Positions 37,733-46,299 of a stretch of DNA of 64,000 bases are shown here, one piece after another. The first letter of the stretch is position 1, and each line of letters starts with the position of its first letter. The DNA is taken from NCBI GenBank assembly GCA_032027145.1, contig JAVSMP010000001.1, positions 1,454,903 through 1,518,902 on the forward strand, given 5' to 3'. Below the pieces are notes generated by a model that was not told the origin of the DNA, searched no databases, and saw only the letters and a program-made list of their open reading frames with translations. The position numbers and the translations under genes are program-made. The stretch comes from Ignavibacterium sp. (GTDB taxonomy: Bacteria; Bacteroidota; Ignavibacteria; Ignavibacteriales; Ignavibacteriaceae).

Positions 37733-38769
37733 ATAGAAGTCCTGAAAATATTTTGATTGTTAGAACAGATCGAATTGGTGATCTTGTTTTAACTTTACCT
37801 TTAGCAGGATTGATAAAAGATAAGTATCCTAATGCAAGAGTATGTTTCCTTGTCCGTGATTACACAAAGAGTTTAGTTGAAAATCATCCTTTTATTGATG
37901 AAGTGATTGTTCTTAAACAAAGTAGAAATAATGTAGTCTTTTTCGAAAACTTAAATCTTATAAAATCAAAAAAGTTTGATACTTGTATTGTTGTTTATCC
38001 GGTTTTTTTAATTGCTTTGATTTTATTTTTTAGTGGAATTAAATCCAGAATTGGAACCGGCTATAGATGGTATTCGTTTTTGTTTAATAAAAAAATGTAT
38101 GAACACAGAAAAAATGCTGAACATCATGAGCTTGAGTATAATGTTAATCTTCTTAATAAAATTAATATTAAAAATAATGTTGATGAAAAAAACGTAAGAT
38201 ATGATCTTAATGTTGATAAAAGTTCTTTAAATGCTGTAGAAAAAATTTTATCTGATAGTCAAATTGAATTATCTAAAACGTTTATAGTTGTACATCCAGG
38301 AAGCGGCGGAAGTTCATTGGATCTTCCTTCAATCAAATTTGCTCAGCTTGTCAAACTTTTAACAGAAGACGGGCAGCAAATTCTTATAACCGGGACTAAA
38401 GAAGAGAAAACACTTTGTGAAGCAGTAAAAGCTGATTCAATAGCAGTTAACCTTGCTGGCTTATTTAATCTTGAAGAATTAACTGCATTGATAAGTTTAT
38501 CATTTATGTTTATTTCAAACTCAACAGGACCGATACATATTGCTGCGGCTTTGAATAAATATGTAGTTGGATTTTATCCCAAAGTGATCTCCTGTTCTAA
38601 AGAAAGATGGGCGCCATACACTTGTAAAAAATTGATCTATGAACCATCAATTGATTGTAATAACTGTTCAATTGAACAATGTAAAAAGCTTAATTGCATG
38701 GAATCGATAGATATAAACAAAGTATTTACCGATATTAAAAATGTTCTTAATAAAAATCCGGAGAAGTAA
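37729..38769 (+). CDS. Glycosyltransferase family 9 (heptosyltransferase-like)
   Basis: A GT-B enzyme of 346 residues. NILIVRTDRIGDLVLTLPLA at the N-terminus and FIVVHPGSGGSS (about 184-195) are family hallmarks. FISNSTGPIHIAAAL (about 262-276) is the nucleotide-sugar motif. It is expected to add heptose or a related sugar to a lipopolysaccharide core. The C-terminal cysteines (DCNNCSIEQCKKLNC) form a small cluster that is typical of many FCB-group members. Confidence 0.88.
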   Translation: MNRSPENILIVRTDRIGDLVLTLPLAGLIKDKYPNARVCFLVRDYTKSLVENHPFIDEVIVLKQSRNNVVFFENLNLIKSKKFDTCIVVYPVFLIALILFFSGIKSRIGTGYRWYSFLFNKKMYEHRKNAEHHELEYNVNLLNKINIKNNVDEKNVRYDLNVDKSSLNAVEKILSDSQIELSKTFIVVHPGSGGSSLDLPSIKFAQLVKLLTEDGQQILITGTKEEKTLCEAVKADSIAVNLAGLFNLEELTALISLSFMFISNSTGPIHIAAALNKYVVGFYPKVISCSKERWAPYTCKKLIYEPSIDCNNCSIEQCKKLNCMESIDINKVFTDIKNVLNKNPEK

Positions 38770-39564
38770 ATGAGATACTTTTTGAATATATATATATTAA
38801 TTATTCTTATCATCGGAACAGGTGTTTCTTTAGAAGCACAAAAGAAAGATGAATTCCGAAAAGTTGAGAATAACGCTTTCCGTCAAGGTGAAAAACTTAC
38901 TTTTGATGTTAAATATGGTTTCGTTACAGCAGGGATTGCATCATTTGAAATTCCAGCAATAAAAAAAATGTCCGGCAGAAATACATATCATGTTACTTTT
39001 GAAGTTAATACCGTTCCTTCATTTGATGGATTTTTTAAAGTTCGTGATAGATATGAAACATACATTGATGTTGAAGGGATATTTCCCTGGAGATTTGAGC
39101 AGCATATACGGGAAGGAAAATTCTCCCGCGATTTTTCAGCTTTTTTTGATCAGCGAAAAGGTAAAGCTAAAACAAGTGAAGGACAATATGATATTCCAAT
39201 ATACGTAAATGATATTGTTTCAGCATTCTTTTTTGCCCGCACTCTGGATTACTCAGGGTTAAAAGTCGGAGATAAAATTCCCCTAAAGAATTTTTATAAA
39301 AACAAAGTTTACGATCTTGATGTCGTTTATCACGGAAAAGAAACAATTGAGGTAAAAGCTGGTAAATTCGACTGTATCATTGTTGAACCGCTTGTTCAGG
39401 AAGGCGGATTATTTAAAAGTGAAGGCAGTATAATGATATGGTTGACAGATGATGATGCCAAATTACCTGTTAGAGTAAAAACCAAAGTTGTGGTCGGGGC
39501 AATAGATGCAGACTTAACTGGTTATCAGGGTGTTTATGGTAAATTAACTTCCAAAAGAAAATAA
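38770..39564 (+). CDS. Exported DUF3108 protein
   Basis: A 264-residue exported beta-rich protein with a signal peptide (1-23, ending SLEAQ). The DUF3108 pattern is visible: GEKLTFDVKYGFVTAGIASF, FKVRDRYETYIDVEG and LKVGDKIPLKNFY. Its function is unknown; in Bacteroidota the family is linked to envelope biogenesis. The ATG follows the previous stop directly, with GGAG in the previous gene as ribosome-binding site. Confidence 0.8.
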   Translation: MRYFLNIYILIILIIGTGVSLEAQKKDEFRKVENNAFRQGEKLTFDVKYGFVTAGIASFEIPAIKKMSGRNTYHVTFEVNTVPSFDGFFKVRDRYETYIDVEGIFPWRFEQHIREGKFSRDFSAFFDQRKGKAKTSEGQYDIPIYVNDIVSAFFFARTLDYSGLKVGDKIPLKNFYKNKVYDLDVVYHGKETIEVKAGKFDCIIVEPLVQEGGLFKSEGSIMIWLTDDDAKLPVRVKTKVVVGAIDADLTGYQGVYGKLTSKRK

Positions 39565-39670
39565 AGTAAGCTTTTATTAGTACATAAATACCTAATAATA
39601 ATTCAGACAGTAATTAGTTCTTTAAGTTGAGAGGGGAACTTTGTACTTTCGAATTGGAAAAAATTAATTC

Positions 39671-39700
39671 AAAAGGTGGATTATATTATAACCTTTTTAT
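39671..39700 (+). terminator. Hairpin with T-run downstream of the DUF3108 gene
   Basis: AAAAGGT (39671-39677) pairs with ACCTTTT (39691-39697) around an AT-rich loop and is followed by TAT. The stem supplies most of the T-run, so it is a weak terminator candidate for the aag unit. The rest of 39565-39812 shows no gene. Confidence 0.3.
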
Positions 39701-39812
39701 AGCTTATAGTTGGAAATTAAACTCTTACAAGCTATTTCAATTAAGACAAATAGTTCTTAAAAAGTAAATATTCAATTAAACTATTCCTTAATTTTTTATA
39801 GGAGGGCTCGCT

Positions 39813-40892
39813 ATGAAAAAACTTGGATTACTTATTTTGTTTTTTTCCCTTTTTATAAGCTTTGGACTAAAAGCACAAGAACTTAACAATGCTGGTTTTG
39901 AAAATTGGACCGATGGTAATCCAGATTATTGGACCCTAAATGATGAAGGAGGGGATTGTGTATTTAGTCAAGTTGCTGGTGAAGAAGGTTATGCTTTAAG
40001 AGCTGAAGTTATCACAAATGGCAGTGGCTTTGATGGAGAATTTTCTCAAATTGTTTTAGATATTGTTGAAGGGCAATCTTTTGATTTTTCGATCAGGGTT
40101 AAAGGAACGAATAATGTAACAAATGCTTTGAGATTTTGGTGTACTTGGATGAACGCAAGCGATGTTAATTTAACATCCACCAACATTCAACCCACTACAT
40201 ATTATTCAACTACCACAAATTGGACAACATATTCAATCATTGGTGCGATAGCCCCTCCTACTGCTGTTAAAGTTAAATGGGGTATTCGACTTTATGGTCT
40301 CCAGACAACCGATTTTGATTTTGGAGGAAATCTCCCGGTGGAGCTAACCTCATTCTCTGCAACTAAAATTGGTAAAAATATTAAATTGATTTGGAATACA
40401 GCCACCGAGATTAATAACTATGGATTTGAAATCGAACGTTCTGTTGTAAAGGGCGAATGGACTAAAATTGGTTTTGTAAATGGTAATGGTAACAGCAACT
40501 CCCCAAAGTACTATTCTTTTCTCGATAGTAAAGTTAGCGATAGCAAGTATGCATACCGCCTTAAACAAATTGATAACGATGGGCAGTTTGAATACTCTAA
40601 AGTAATTGAGATTGAAGTGAGTGGTGTTAGAGAGTACGAGTTAACCCAGAACTATCCAAATCCTTTTAACCCAACTACAACAATACAGTACATTCTTCCC
40701 CAGGCAGGAATGGTTAAACTATCACTTTACAACATTCTCGGAGAAGAAATCAGGACATTTGTAAACGAGATGAAAGAAGCAGGCACACATACAATAACGA
40801 TTAATGCGGATGACTTGAACAGCGGAATGTATATTTACAAAATTGAAAGCGGTTCTTTTGTTCAGGCACGTAAGATGACAATAGTTAAATAA
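39813..40892 (+). CDS. Type IX-secreted protein with carbohydrate-binding-like domain
   Basis: A 359-residue exported protein. The signal peptide (1-21, ending KAQ) is followed by a jelly-roll domain of CBM type (about 22-165, starting NNAGFENWTDGNPDYW). A fibronectin-like segment follows (PVELTSFSATKIGKNIKLIW, about 173-192). The last 85 residues are a Por-type sorting domain with NYPNPFNPTTTIQYILP, YNILGEEI and a final ARKMTIVK. AGGAGGG lies 6 nt before the ATG. It is a relative of the next gene; the ligand is unknown. Confidence 0.83.
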   Translation: MKKLGLLILFFSLFISFGLKAQELNNAGFENWTDGNPDYWTLNDEGGDCVFSQVAGEEGYALRAEVITNGSGFDGEFSQIVLDIVEGQSFDFSIRVKGTNNVTNALRFWCTWMNASDVNLTSTNIQPTTYYSTTTNWTTYSIIGAIAPPTAVKVKWGIRLYGLQTTDFDFGGNLPVELTSFSATKIGKNIKLIWNTATEINNYGFEIERSVVKGEWTKIGFVNGNGNSNSPKYYSFLDSKVSDSKYAYRLKQIDNDGQFEYSKVIEIEVSGVREYELTQNYPNPFNPTTTIQYILPQAGMVKLSLYNILGEEIRTFVNEMKEAGTHTITINADDLNSGMYIYKIESGSFVQARKMTIVK

Positions 40893-41107
40893 AAAATAAT
40901 ATTAATATCTTGATGTTCAATTAAGATTTAACAAGGGGTCTTGAAAATAGGAGTTAGCAGGGATCTTTACAGAAAATGATGTTGGTTTCTATATCAGGAG
41001 AATAAGTATTTAATCTTATAATTTCTTGACTGACTTTTACTTTTTTTGTTTATACACTGCATTCACTTTTACTATTTTTATTCAATTTATTATACCGGAG
41101 GTTTAGT

Positions 41108-42394
41108 ATGAAAAAACTGCTTTTATTATTTATCTTTCTTTTACCGCTCAGTCTTTCTTACGGTCAACTTTTAGTAGAGGACTTTGACTATGCTGTTGGT
41201 GATTCACTAATTTGGCATGGATGGACTAAACATAGCGGCACTGCTTCAGCAATACTTGTTCAATCAGGAAGTTTAATCTATACCGGATATCCTTCTTCAG
41301 GAATCGGAAATCATGTAGATATCGAAGGCGGTGCTGGTTCACGTGAGGATGTTAATAAAGGAATTGATTCAATTTCTTCGAACGGAGATGTGATCTATTA
41401 TTCTTTTCTTGCAAATGTTACTTCTGCATCTGCAACAGCGGATTATTTTATCCATATAGGAAACCGTGTTTCTCCAACTTCATTTACAACATTTTCAGCA
41501 CGACTTTTTGTTCAGGATGTTTCCGGTAATCTTAGATTTGGATTAAGCAATACATCTACTGTTACAATGGGAACAACCGATTTTGCTTACAATACAACAT
41601 ATCTTGTTTTTGTTAAATATACAATTAATACCAGTGGTGCTGATGAGTGTAAACTATGGGTATTTAATTCTGGAGTTCCAGTTGATGAAACAGCAGCAGG
41701 TACACCAGAGGTTCTCAATGCTTCCACAAACGGGCAGGATATTATTGATGCGATCGCTTTAAGGCAAGGAGGTCAAGCTTATAAAGTATCGGTTGATGGA
41801 ATCAGAGTTTCAACCCAATGGGCTGATTTAGTAATTCCTGTTGAACTTACTTCATTTTCTGCAATAACCGATAACAATAATGTGTTATTAAACTGGTCAA
41901 CGGCTACAGAAACTAATAATTCTGGTTTTATTGTTGAGCGCAGATCAACTAACTCAGACTGGCAAAGTATTACATTCGTTAACGGTAATGGAACAACAAC
42001 CCGTGCTCAGAAATATTCTTATGTTGATAGAAACTTAGCTGAAGGAAAATATTATTATAGATTAAAGCAAGTTGATTTTAACGGTTCGTTTGAATATTCA
42101 AACATTGTAGAAGCAGTAATCCTGTCTCCAACAAAATTTGAATTATCACAAAACTATCCAAATCCTTTTAATCCGAGCACTACAATTTCTTTCACTATAC
42201 CGCAATCAGGTAATGTAAAACTTTCAGTTTATAACCTGCTCGGGCAGGAAGTCCAGAACTTAGTTAATGGATTTACTGAGGCTGGAAACCACACGATTAA
42301 TTTTGATGCTAAAAATCTTAATAGTGGAATTTATCTTTATAAACTTGAAGCAAATGGATTTGTTCAAACCCGAAAAATGACGATGATAAAGTAA
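41108..42394 (+). CDS. Type IX-secreted protein, LamG-like
   Basis: A 428-residue exported protein with a signal peptide (1-19, ending SYGQ). A concanavalin/LamG-like beta-sandwich (about 20-240) precedes a fibronectin-like segment (PVELTSFSAITDNNNVLLNW) and a sorting domain (NYPNPFNPSTTISFTIP, YNLLGQEV, final TRKMTMIK). The C-terminal 185 residues align closely with those of the preceding gene, while the N-terminal domains differ. GGAGG precedes the ATG by 7 nt. A terminator follows. Confidence 0.83.
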   Translation: MKKLLLLFIFLLPLSLSYGQLLVEDFDYAVGDSLIWHGWTKHSGTASAILVQSGSLIYTGYPSSGIGNHVDIEGGAGSREDVNKGIDSISSNGDVIYYSFLANVTSASATADYFIHIGNRVSPTSFTTFSARLFVQDVSGNLRFGLSNTSTVTMGTTDFAYNTTYLVFVKYTINTSGADECKLWVFNSGVPVDETAAGTPEVLNASTNGQDIIDAIALRQGGQAYKVSVDGIRVSTQWADLVIPVELTSFSAITDNNNVLLNWSTATETNNSGFIVERRSTNSDWQSITFVNGNGTTTRAQKYSYVDRNLAEGKYYYRLKQVDFNGSFEYSNIVEAVILSPTKFELSQNYPNPFNPSTTISFTIPQSGNVKLSVYNLLGQEVQNLVNGFTEAGNHTINFDAKNLNSGIYLYKLEANGFVQTRKMTMIK

Positions 42395-42452
42395 TCCTGT
42401 GAAAAATGATTCAGTATTATTAAACTGAGTTTGTTCAAAATATTTAATCACT

Positions 42453-42483
42453 AACCCCGCTTAAAATAATGGCGGGGTTTTTT
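42453..42483 (+). terminator. Intrinsic terminator after the second type IX cargo gene
   Basis: AACCCCGC (42453-42460) pairs perfectly with GCGGGGTT (42472-42479) around an 11-nt loop and is followed by TTTT. It is the strongest GC stem in the region. Confidence 0.85.
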
Positions 42484-42570
42484 ATGATTGCTGCAAAAAT
42501 TGCGTTGATGATAACTATATTTTCAATTATCTTTAATAAAAGTAAAACTATCAATATCAATCATAATGTT

Positions 42571-42981
42571 ATGCTGAAAAATTTATTATACTTAAGCGTA
42601 ATGATTTCAATAATTTCTGCCTGCGGTAGTCCGGACTTACTAACCAATCTTTCTGATAATGAGTGGAAGGTGATTTCAATTAGGGGAAAAGATATTAATC
42701 CCGGTAACCAGCCGAAGAATTTTCCTACTTTAAATTTTGGAAACAACAATAAACTTTTTGGATCGACTGGTTGTAACAGGTTTATCGGATCTTTTAAAGC
42801 AGATAAAAATAATATTTCTTTAGAGCCGGGCGCAGTTACAAAAATGTATTGTCAGGATAGTCCTGAAGAAGCTTTCTTATCTGCAATAAAGCTGGTTAAA
42901 GAATTTAAGCTCGAAGGAAATACTCTAACTCTGTTAAACAGATCAGAAAAAATAATGACATTAATCCCGCTCAAAAAATAG
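42571..42981 (+). CDS. META-domain (HslJ-like) lipoprotein
   Basis: A predicted lipoprotein of 136 residues. With the ATG at 42571 the N-terminus is a lipoprotein signal peptide with lipobox SACGS (Cys at residue 18). Upstream in-frame ATGs would place a second hydrophobic stretch before it and begin inside the terminator, so I reject them. The META domain is clear: SDNEWKVISIRGKDI, GSTGCNRFIGSF and MYCQDSPEEAFLSAI. HslJ-like proteins are linked to stress and novobiocin tolerance in enterics; the role here is unknown. Confidence 0.82.
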   Translation: MLKNLLYLSVMISIISACGSPDLLTNLSDNEWKVISIRGKDINPGNQPKNFPTLNFGNNNKLFGSTGCNRFIGSFKADKNNISLEPGAVTKMYCQDSPEEAFLSAIKLVKEFKLEGNTLTLLNRSEKIMTLIPLKK

Positions 42982-43119
42982 ATTATCCAACAAACAAAAC
43001 TTTATTAGCTAAAAAAATAATTTACCTTCAGTGTTGTGTAATATTTTTTTGTAAGTAAATCAAATTACTTATCAGGAAGCTGATTTAATTAAAACATAGT
43101 TAACAAATTATTTAAATGT

Positions 43120-43127
43120 TATTTTTG
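43120..43127 (+). promoter_or_regulatory. TAnnTTTG box upstream of the 151-residue gene
   Basis: TATTTTTG, 49 nt before the ATG at 43177. No matching TTG was found upstream. Confidence 0.3.
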
Positions 43128-43176
43128 ATACAAAAAAAAACTATTCTTTTCAATAATTAAATCTAAGGATATCAAA

Positions 43177-43632
43177 ATGGCTGAAGGTATTCTTGATAAG
43201 GCTAAATCACTTACTGATTCACTAAAAGATAAAGTTACTGGATTGAACGAATACATGCTTGAGAGTGACAAAAACGAAATAATTAATCTGTTTAAAGATA
43301 AAGGAATGAGCAGGATTGATGAGATTTTTGAAACTATAGAACATTATAGAAGTGTTTTTGTTGATGCCGGTTATCAGATTGGAGGTATTAATGCTTCTTT
43401 AGGACTTCCACCGGATATTACAATTGCTTTTAAGTTTTTAGGTACAATTGATCTAGAAAAAAGAAAAATTGTCTTGGAAGAAGCTGAAGAAAATAAACTT
43501 ATAATTATTATTCTTGAAAGTCTGTTTAAAGCAAGTGATTTTAGTGAAAAAATAAAAGTAGGAGAGCTGACACTTAAAACAATAAATGTTAAGCTGGGTT
43601 TAATACCAGCCATTAGTATTGTATTAGGATAA
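43177..43632 (+). CDS. Protein of unknown function upstream of the DUF4301 gene
   Basis: I do not recognise this 151-residue soluble protein. It is rich in helix-forming charged residues at the N-terminus (DKAKSLTDSLKDKV). A Gly-rich turn follows (YQIGGINASLGLPPDI, about 67-82), then three hydrophobic strand-like segments (LIIIILESLF and the C-terminal LGLIPAISIVLG). The repeated ASLGLPP/KLGLIPA motif suggests two related beta units. It ends 5 nt before the DUF4301 gene, so the two probably work together. AAGGA lies 8 nt before the ATG. Confidence 0.65.
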   Translation: MAEGILDKAKSLTDSLKDKVTGLNEYMLESDKNEIINLFKDKGMSRIDEIFETIEHYRSVFVDAGYQIGGINASLGLPPDITIAFKFLGTIDLEKRKIVLEEAEENKLIIIILESLFKASDFSEKIKVGELTLKTINVKLGLIPAISIVLG

Positions 43633-43637
43633 TAAAT

Positions 43638-45209
43638 ATGGATTTCATTGAGAAGGAAATAAAAAAAATTGAAAAGATAATTGATAAGATATTTCCAGCA
43701 AGCATTAATCTTGATACTATCAGACAACAGTTAAAATTATTTTATACTGGAGTTAAGATACCAGTTTTGGATAGACCCTGTACAGTATCGGATGGCATAA
43801 TACAGATAAATCCAGAAATATTTGATAGTTTATTGAAATTACATTTTGAAGCCGCTGAAGCTGGGAGATTAATGAAGTTTGTTCCTGCATCGGGAGCAGC
43901 ATCAAGAATGTTCCAAAAATTATTACCAGTTTTGAATGAAAGCAATGAACTTGATATGGATTCATTAAAAAAACTGGCTGAAAACGACAATAACTATAAA
44001 GCAGTTTATGATTTTCTTATAAATCTTAATCAGTTTGCATTTTATGAGGATATTAAAAATATATTAAATGTTAATGATGAAGAGTTAAATGAGAGTATAT
44101 TAAATCATCCAATTAAAATTCTTAAAACATTACTTTTTGAGCCCGGTCTTAACTATTCCTCAAAACCCAAAGGTGCAATAAAGTTTCATAAATATGAAAA
44201 TGAAAACAGAACTGCTTTTGAAGAGCATATCTATGAATCATTAAACTACGTTTTAGACAGGGATAAACAAGTTAAGATTCACTTTACAATCTCAGAAGAA
44301 CATCAAAGCCTCTTTACAAAAATTATTGATGAACTTAAAGATAAGTTGAAAAAAGATTTTAAATTAGTCCATAGCCACTCATTCCAAAAAAAATCTACAG
44401 ATACTGTTGCTGTGAATGAAGACAATGAAATTCTTTTGGATAAAAACGGAATGATCATAATGCGTCCTGCCGGGCATGGTGCTTTAATTGAGAATTTAAA
44501 TGATCTCAACGCAGATATCGTAATTATAAAAAATATTGATAATCTGTCTGTTGAACCGCTTAATGAAGAAACAATCTTATTTAAAAAGTTATTAACTGGA
44601 TATTTAATACAAATTCAGAACAAGGTGTTCCAATATTTAAGAATACTTGATGGTTGTAATCCTGAAACAGTTGATCTTGATGAGATAATCAGTTTTTGTA
44701 AAGATAATATATTTATTACTACTCGTAGTGACTTTGACAGTTATTCCAATGCTGAAAAGGTTAATTATCTTATAAAAAAATTAAACCGCCCCGTAAGAGT
44801 TTGTGGGATGGTAAAAAATGAAGGTGAACCAGGCGGCGGACCATTTTGGGTTAAAGATGATGATGGAACTTTATCTTTACAAATTGTTGAGCAAGCCCAG
44901 ATTAATTTCAATGATGAACAACAGAAAAAGATTTTTACAGGATCAACTCATTTTAATCCTGTTGATATTATTTGCGGATTACGAGACTACAAAGGAAAGA
45001 ATTTTAATCTTCTCAACTTTATCGATCACCAAAGCGGAATTATAACTAAAAAATCCAAAGATGGGATTCAATTAAAAGCTCTGGAATTGCCCGGATTATG
45101 GAATGGTGCTATGGCTGATTGGATTACAATTTTTATCGAGGTACAGATTTCAACATTTAGTCCTGTGAAAGAAATTAATGACCTTTTGCGAAAGCAGCAT
45201 CAGAACTGA
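43638..45209 (+). CDS. DUF4301 family protein
   Basis: A 523-residue protein of a family found mainly in Bacteroidota relatives. Conserved features are FVPASGAASRMFQKL (about 81-95), the MRPAGHGALIENLNDL block (about 275-290) and NEGEPGGGPFWVKD near residue 394. PSG/GAL motifs resemble nucleotidyltransferase or sugar-phosphate binding loops, but the function is not established. No signal peptide or membrane segment. Confidence 0.8.
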   Translation: MDFIEKEIKKIEKIIDKIFPASINLDTIRQQLKLFYTGVKIPVLDRPCTVSDGIIQINPEIFDSLLKLHFEAAEAGRLMKFVPASGAASRMFQKLLPVLNESNELDMDSLKKLAENDNNYKAVYDFLINLNQFAFYEDIKNILNVNDEELNESILNHPIKILKTLLFEPGLNYSSKPKGAIKFHKYENENRTAFEEHIYESLNYVLDRDKQVKIHFTISEEHQSLFTKIIDELKDKLKKDFKLVHSHSFQKKSTDTVAVNEDNEILLDKNGMIIMRPAGHGALIENLNDLNADIVIIKNIDNLSVEPLNEETILFKKLLTGYLIQIQNKVFQYLRILDGCNPETVDLDEIISFCKDNIFITTRSDFDSYSNAEKVNYLIKKLNRPVRVCGMVKNEGEPGGGPFWVKDDDGTLSLQIVEQAQINFNDEQQKKIFTGSTHFNPVDIICGLRDYKGKNFNLLNFIDHQSGIITKKSKDGIQLKALELPGLWNGAMADWITIFIEVQISTFSPVKEINDLLRKQHQN

Positions 45210-45398
45210 TTCTTTGAAATTTTGATTATCCCACAAATAATGCCGGAAAAAATGCGCATGTAATATTTACATTTTTACTGGTAAAACATTTCATTTTATT
45301 TATGAACTAAACAAATTCTGAGCATTTTCCGATAATCTAAGTGGCATCAAGCTTGTAATTTTAACCAGTCAAACTTTTTTTAGAAAGGAAGAATTATA

Positions 45399-45512
45399 AT
45401 GGGATTTACTGAAATAGGAGTAATTTTATTTTTAGTTGCGCTTTTAGCTTTTGGATTTATTAATTCAAGAAAAGTATCTCAGGAGTTAAAGAAATTAGGG
45501 GCAGATAAATAA
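45399..45512 (+). CDS. TatA-like mini-protein, 37 residues
   Basis: A single-helix membrane protein with the layout of a shortened TatA. It has a short polar N-terminus (MGFTEIG), one hydrophobic helix (VILFLVALLAF), the FG hinge and a basic amphipathic tail (SRKVSQELKKLG). AAAGGAA precedes the ATG by 8 nt, a good ribosome-binding site. It lacks the long C-terminal tail of TatA, and no tatC is nearby. Its final codons form the 5' arm of a terminator. Confidence 0.6.
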   Translation: MGFTEIGVILFLVALLAFGFINSRKVSQELKKLGADK

Positions 45513-45530
45513 TTATCTGCACCATTTTAA
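45501..45530 (+). terminator. Terminator-like perfect hairpin overlapping the mini-gene stop codon
   Basis: GCAGATAA (45501-45508) and TTATCTGC (45513-45520) form a perfect 8-bp stem with a 4-nt loop, followed by ACCATTTTAA. The TAA stop at 45510-45512 lies within the loop. The T-run is weak. It could also serve the convergent rpiA transcript. Confidence 0.5.
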
Positions 45531-46195
45531 TTTCGTTTAATTATTTGGGTTGATTCACCTCTGCCAATTATTACTGCGTTAGCGATGTTGTTAAACAAAC
45601 CAACTTCTACAACACCGGGCTGCATCTTTATTTTCATTTCTAACTCAAAAGGATTTTGTATTTCGCCTAAGTTTAAATCAATTATATAATTTCCTGAGTC
45701 AGTTAAAAAAACATCACTATCTTTCTTTCTTAATACAGGTTTATAACCTAAATCAATAAATTTATTTAATAATGATTTATAACCATACTGAACAACTTCA
45801 ACAGGCAATGGAAACTTTCCTAATGTCTTAACAACTTTTTTTGAATCAACTATCCATATAACCTGTTTAGAATTTGAAGCGGCTATCTTTTCAAATAAAA
45901 GAGCTCCGCCCCCACCTTTAATTCCATTAAGATTATAATCAACTTCATCTGCACCATCAATAGTTAAATCAATATAATCAACCTGGTTAAAATCAAGAAT
46001 TTTTATACCTAAACTATTGGCAAGCTCAGTGGTTTGTTTTGAAGTGGAAATACATTCAACACTAAGCCCTTTATTTACTAATTCAGCAAGTTTTTGAACC
46101 AAAAAATAAACAGTTGAACCAGTGCCCAATCCGAGTGTCATTCCGCTCTTAATAAATTCAATAGATTTTTCTGCTGCAAGTTGCTTTTCATTCAT
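45527..46195 (-). CDS. rpiA: RpiA, ribose-5-phosphate isomerase A
   Basis: It interconverts ribose 5-phosphate and ribulose 5-phosphate in the pentose phosphate pathway, 222 residues. The family motifs GLGTGSTVYFLVQKL (about 22-36), DGADEVD (near 80) and the KGGGGALLFEK loop with the catalytic Lys/Glu (about 92-102) are all present. A single-gene unit, convergent with the TatA-like gene and divergent from the PLP enzyme. Confidence 0.95.
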   Translation of the reverse strand: MNEKQLAAEKSIEFIKSGMTLGLGTGSTVYFLVQKLAELVNKGLSVECISTSKQTTELANSLGIKILDFNQVDYIDLTIDGADEVDYNLNGIKGGGGALLFEKIAASNSKQVIWIVDSKKVVKTLGKFPLPVEVVQYGYKSLLNKFIDLGYKPVLRKKDSDVFLTDSGNYIIDLNLGEIQNPFELEMKIKMQPGVVEVGLFNNIANAVIIGRGESTQIIKRN

Positions 46196-46299
46196 AAATT
46201 TTTATTTGTAATGAATTAAATCTTTAACAATCGTAATTTAGTAATAGAAATAATAAAAATTCTAATACATAATTGATTCGTTAAATTAAAGGAGGAGTT

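Noticed and set aside
42469-42570. In-frame N-terminal extension of the META lipoprotein
   Set aside because: It would start inside the terminator stem and put another hydrophobic stretch before the lipobox. The ATG at 42571 gives a normal lipoprotein signal peptide.
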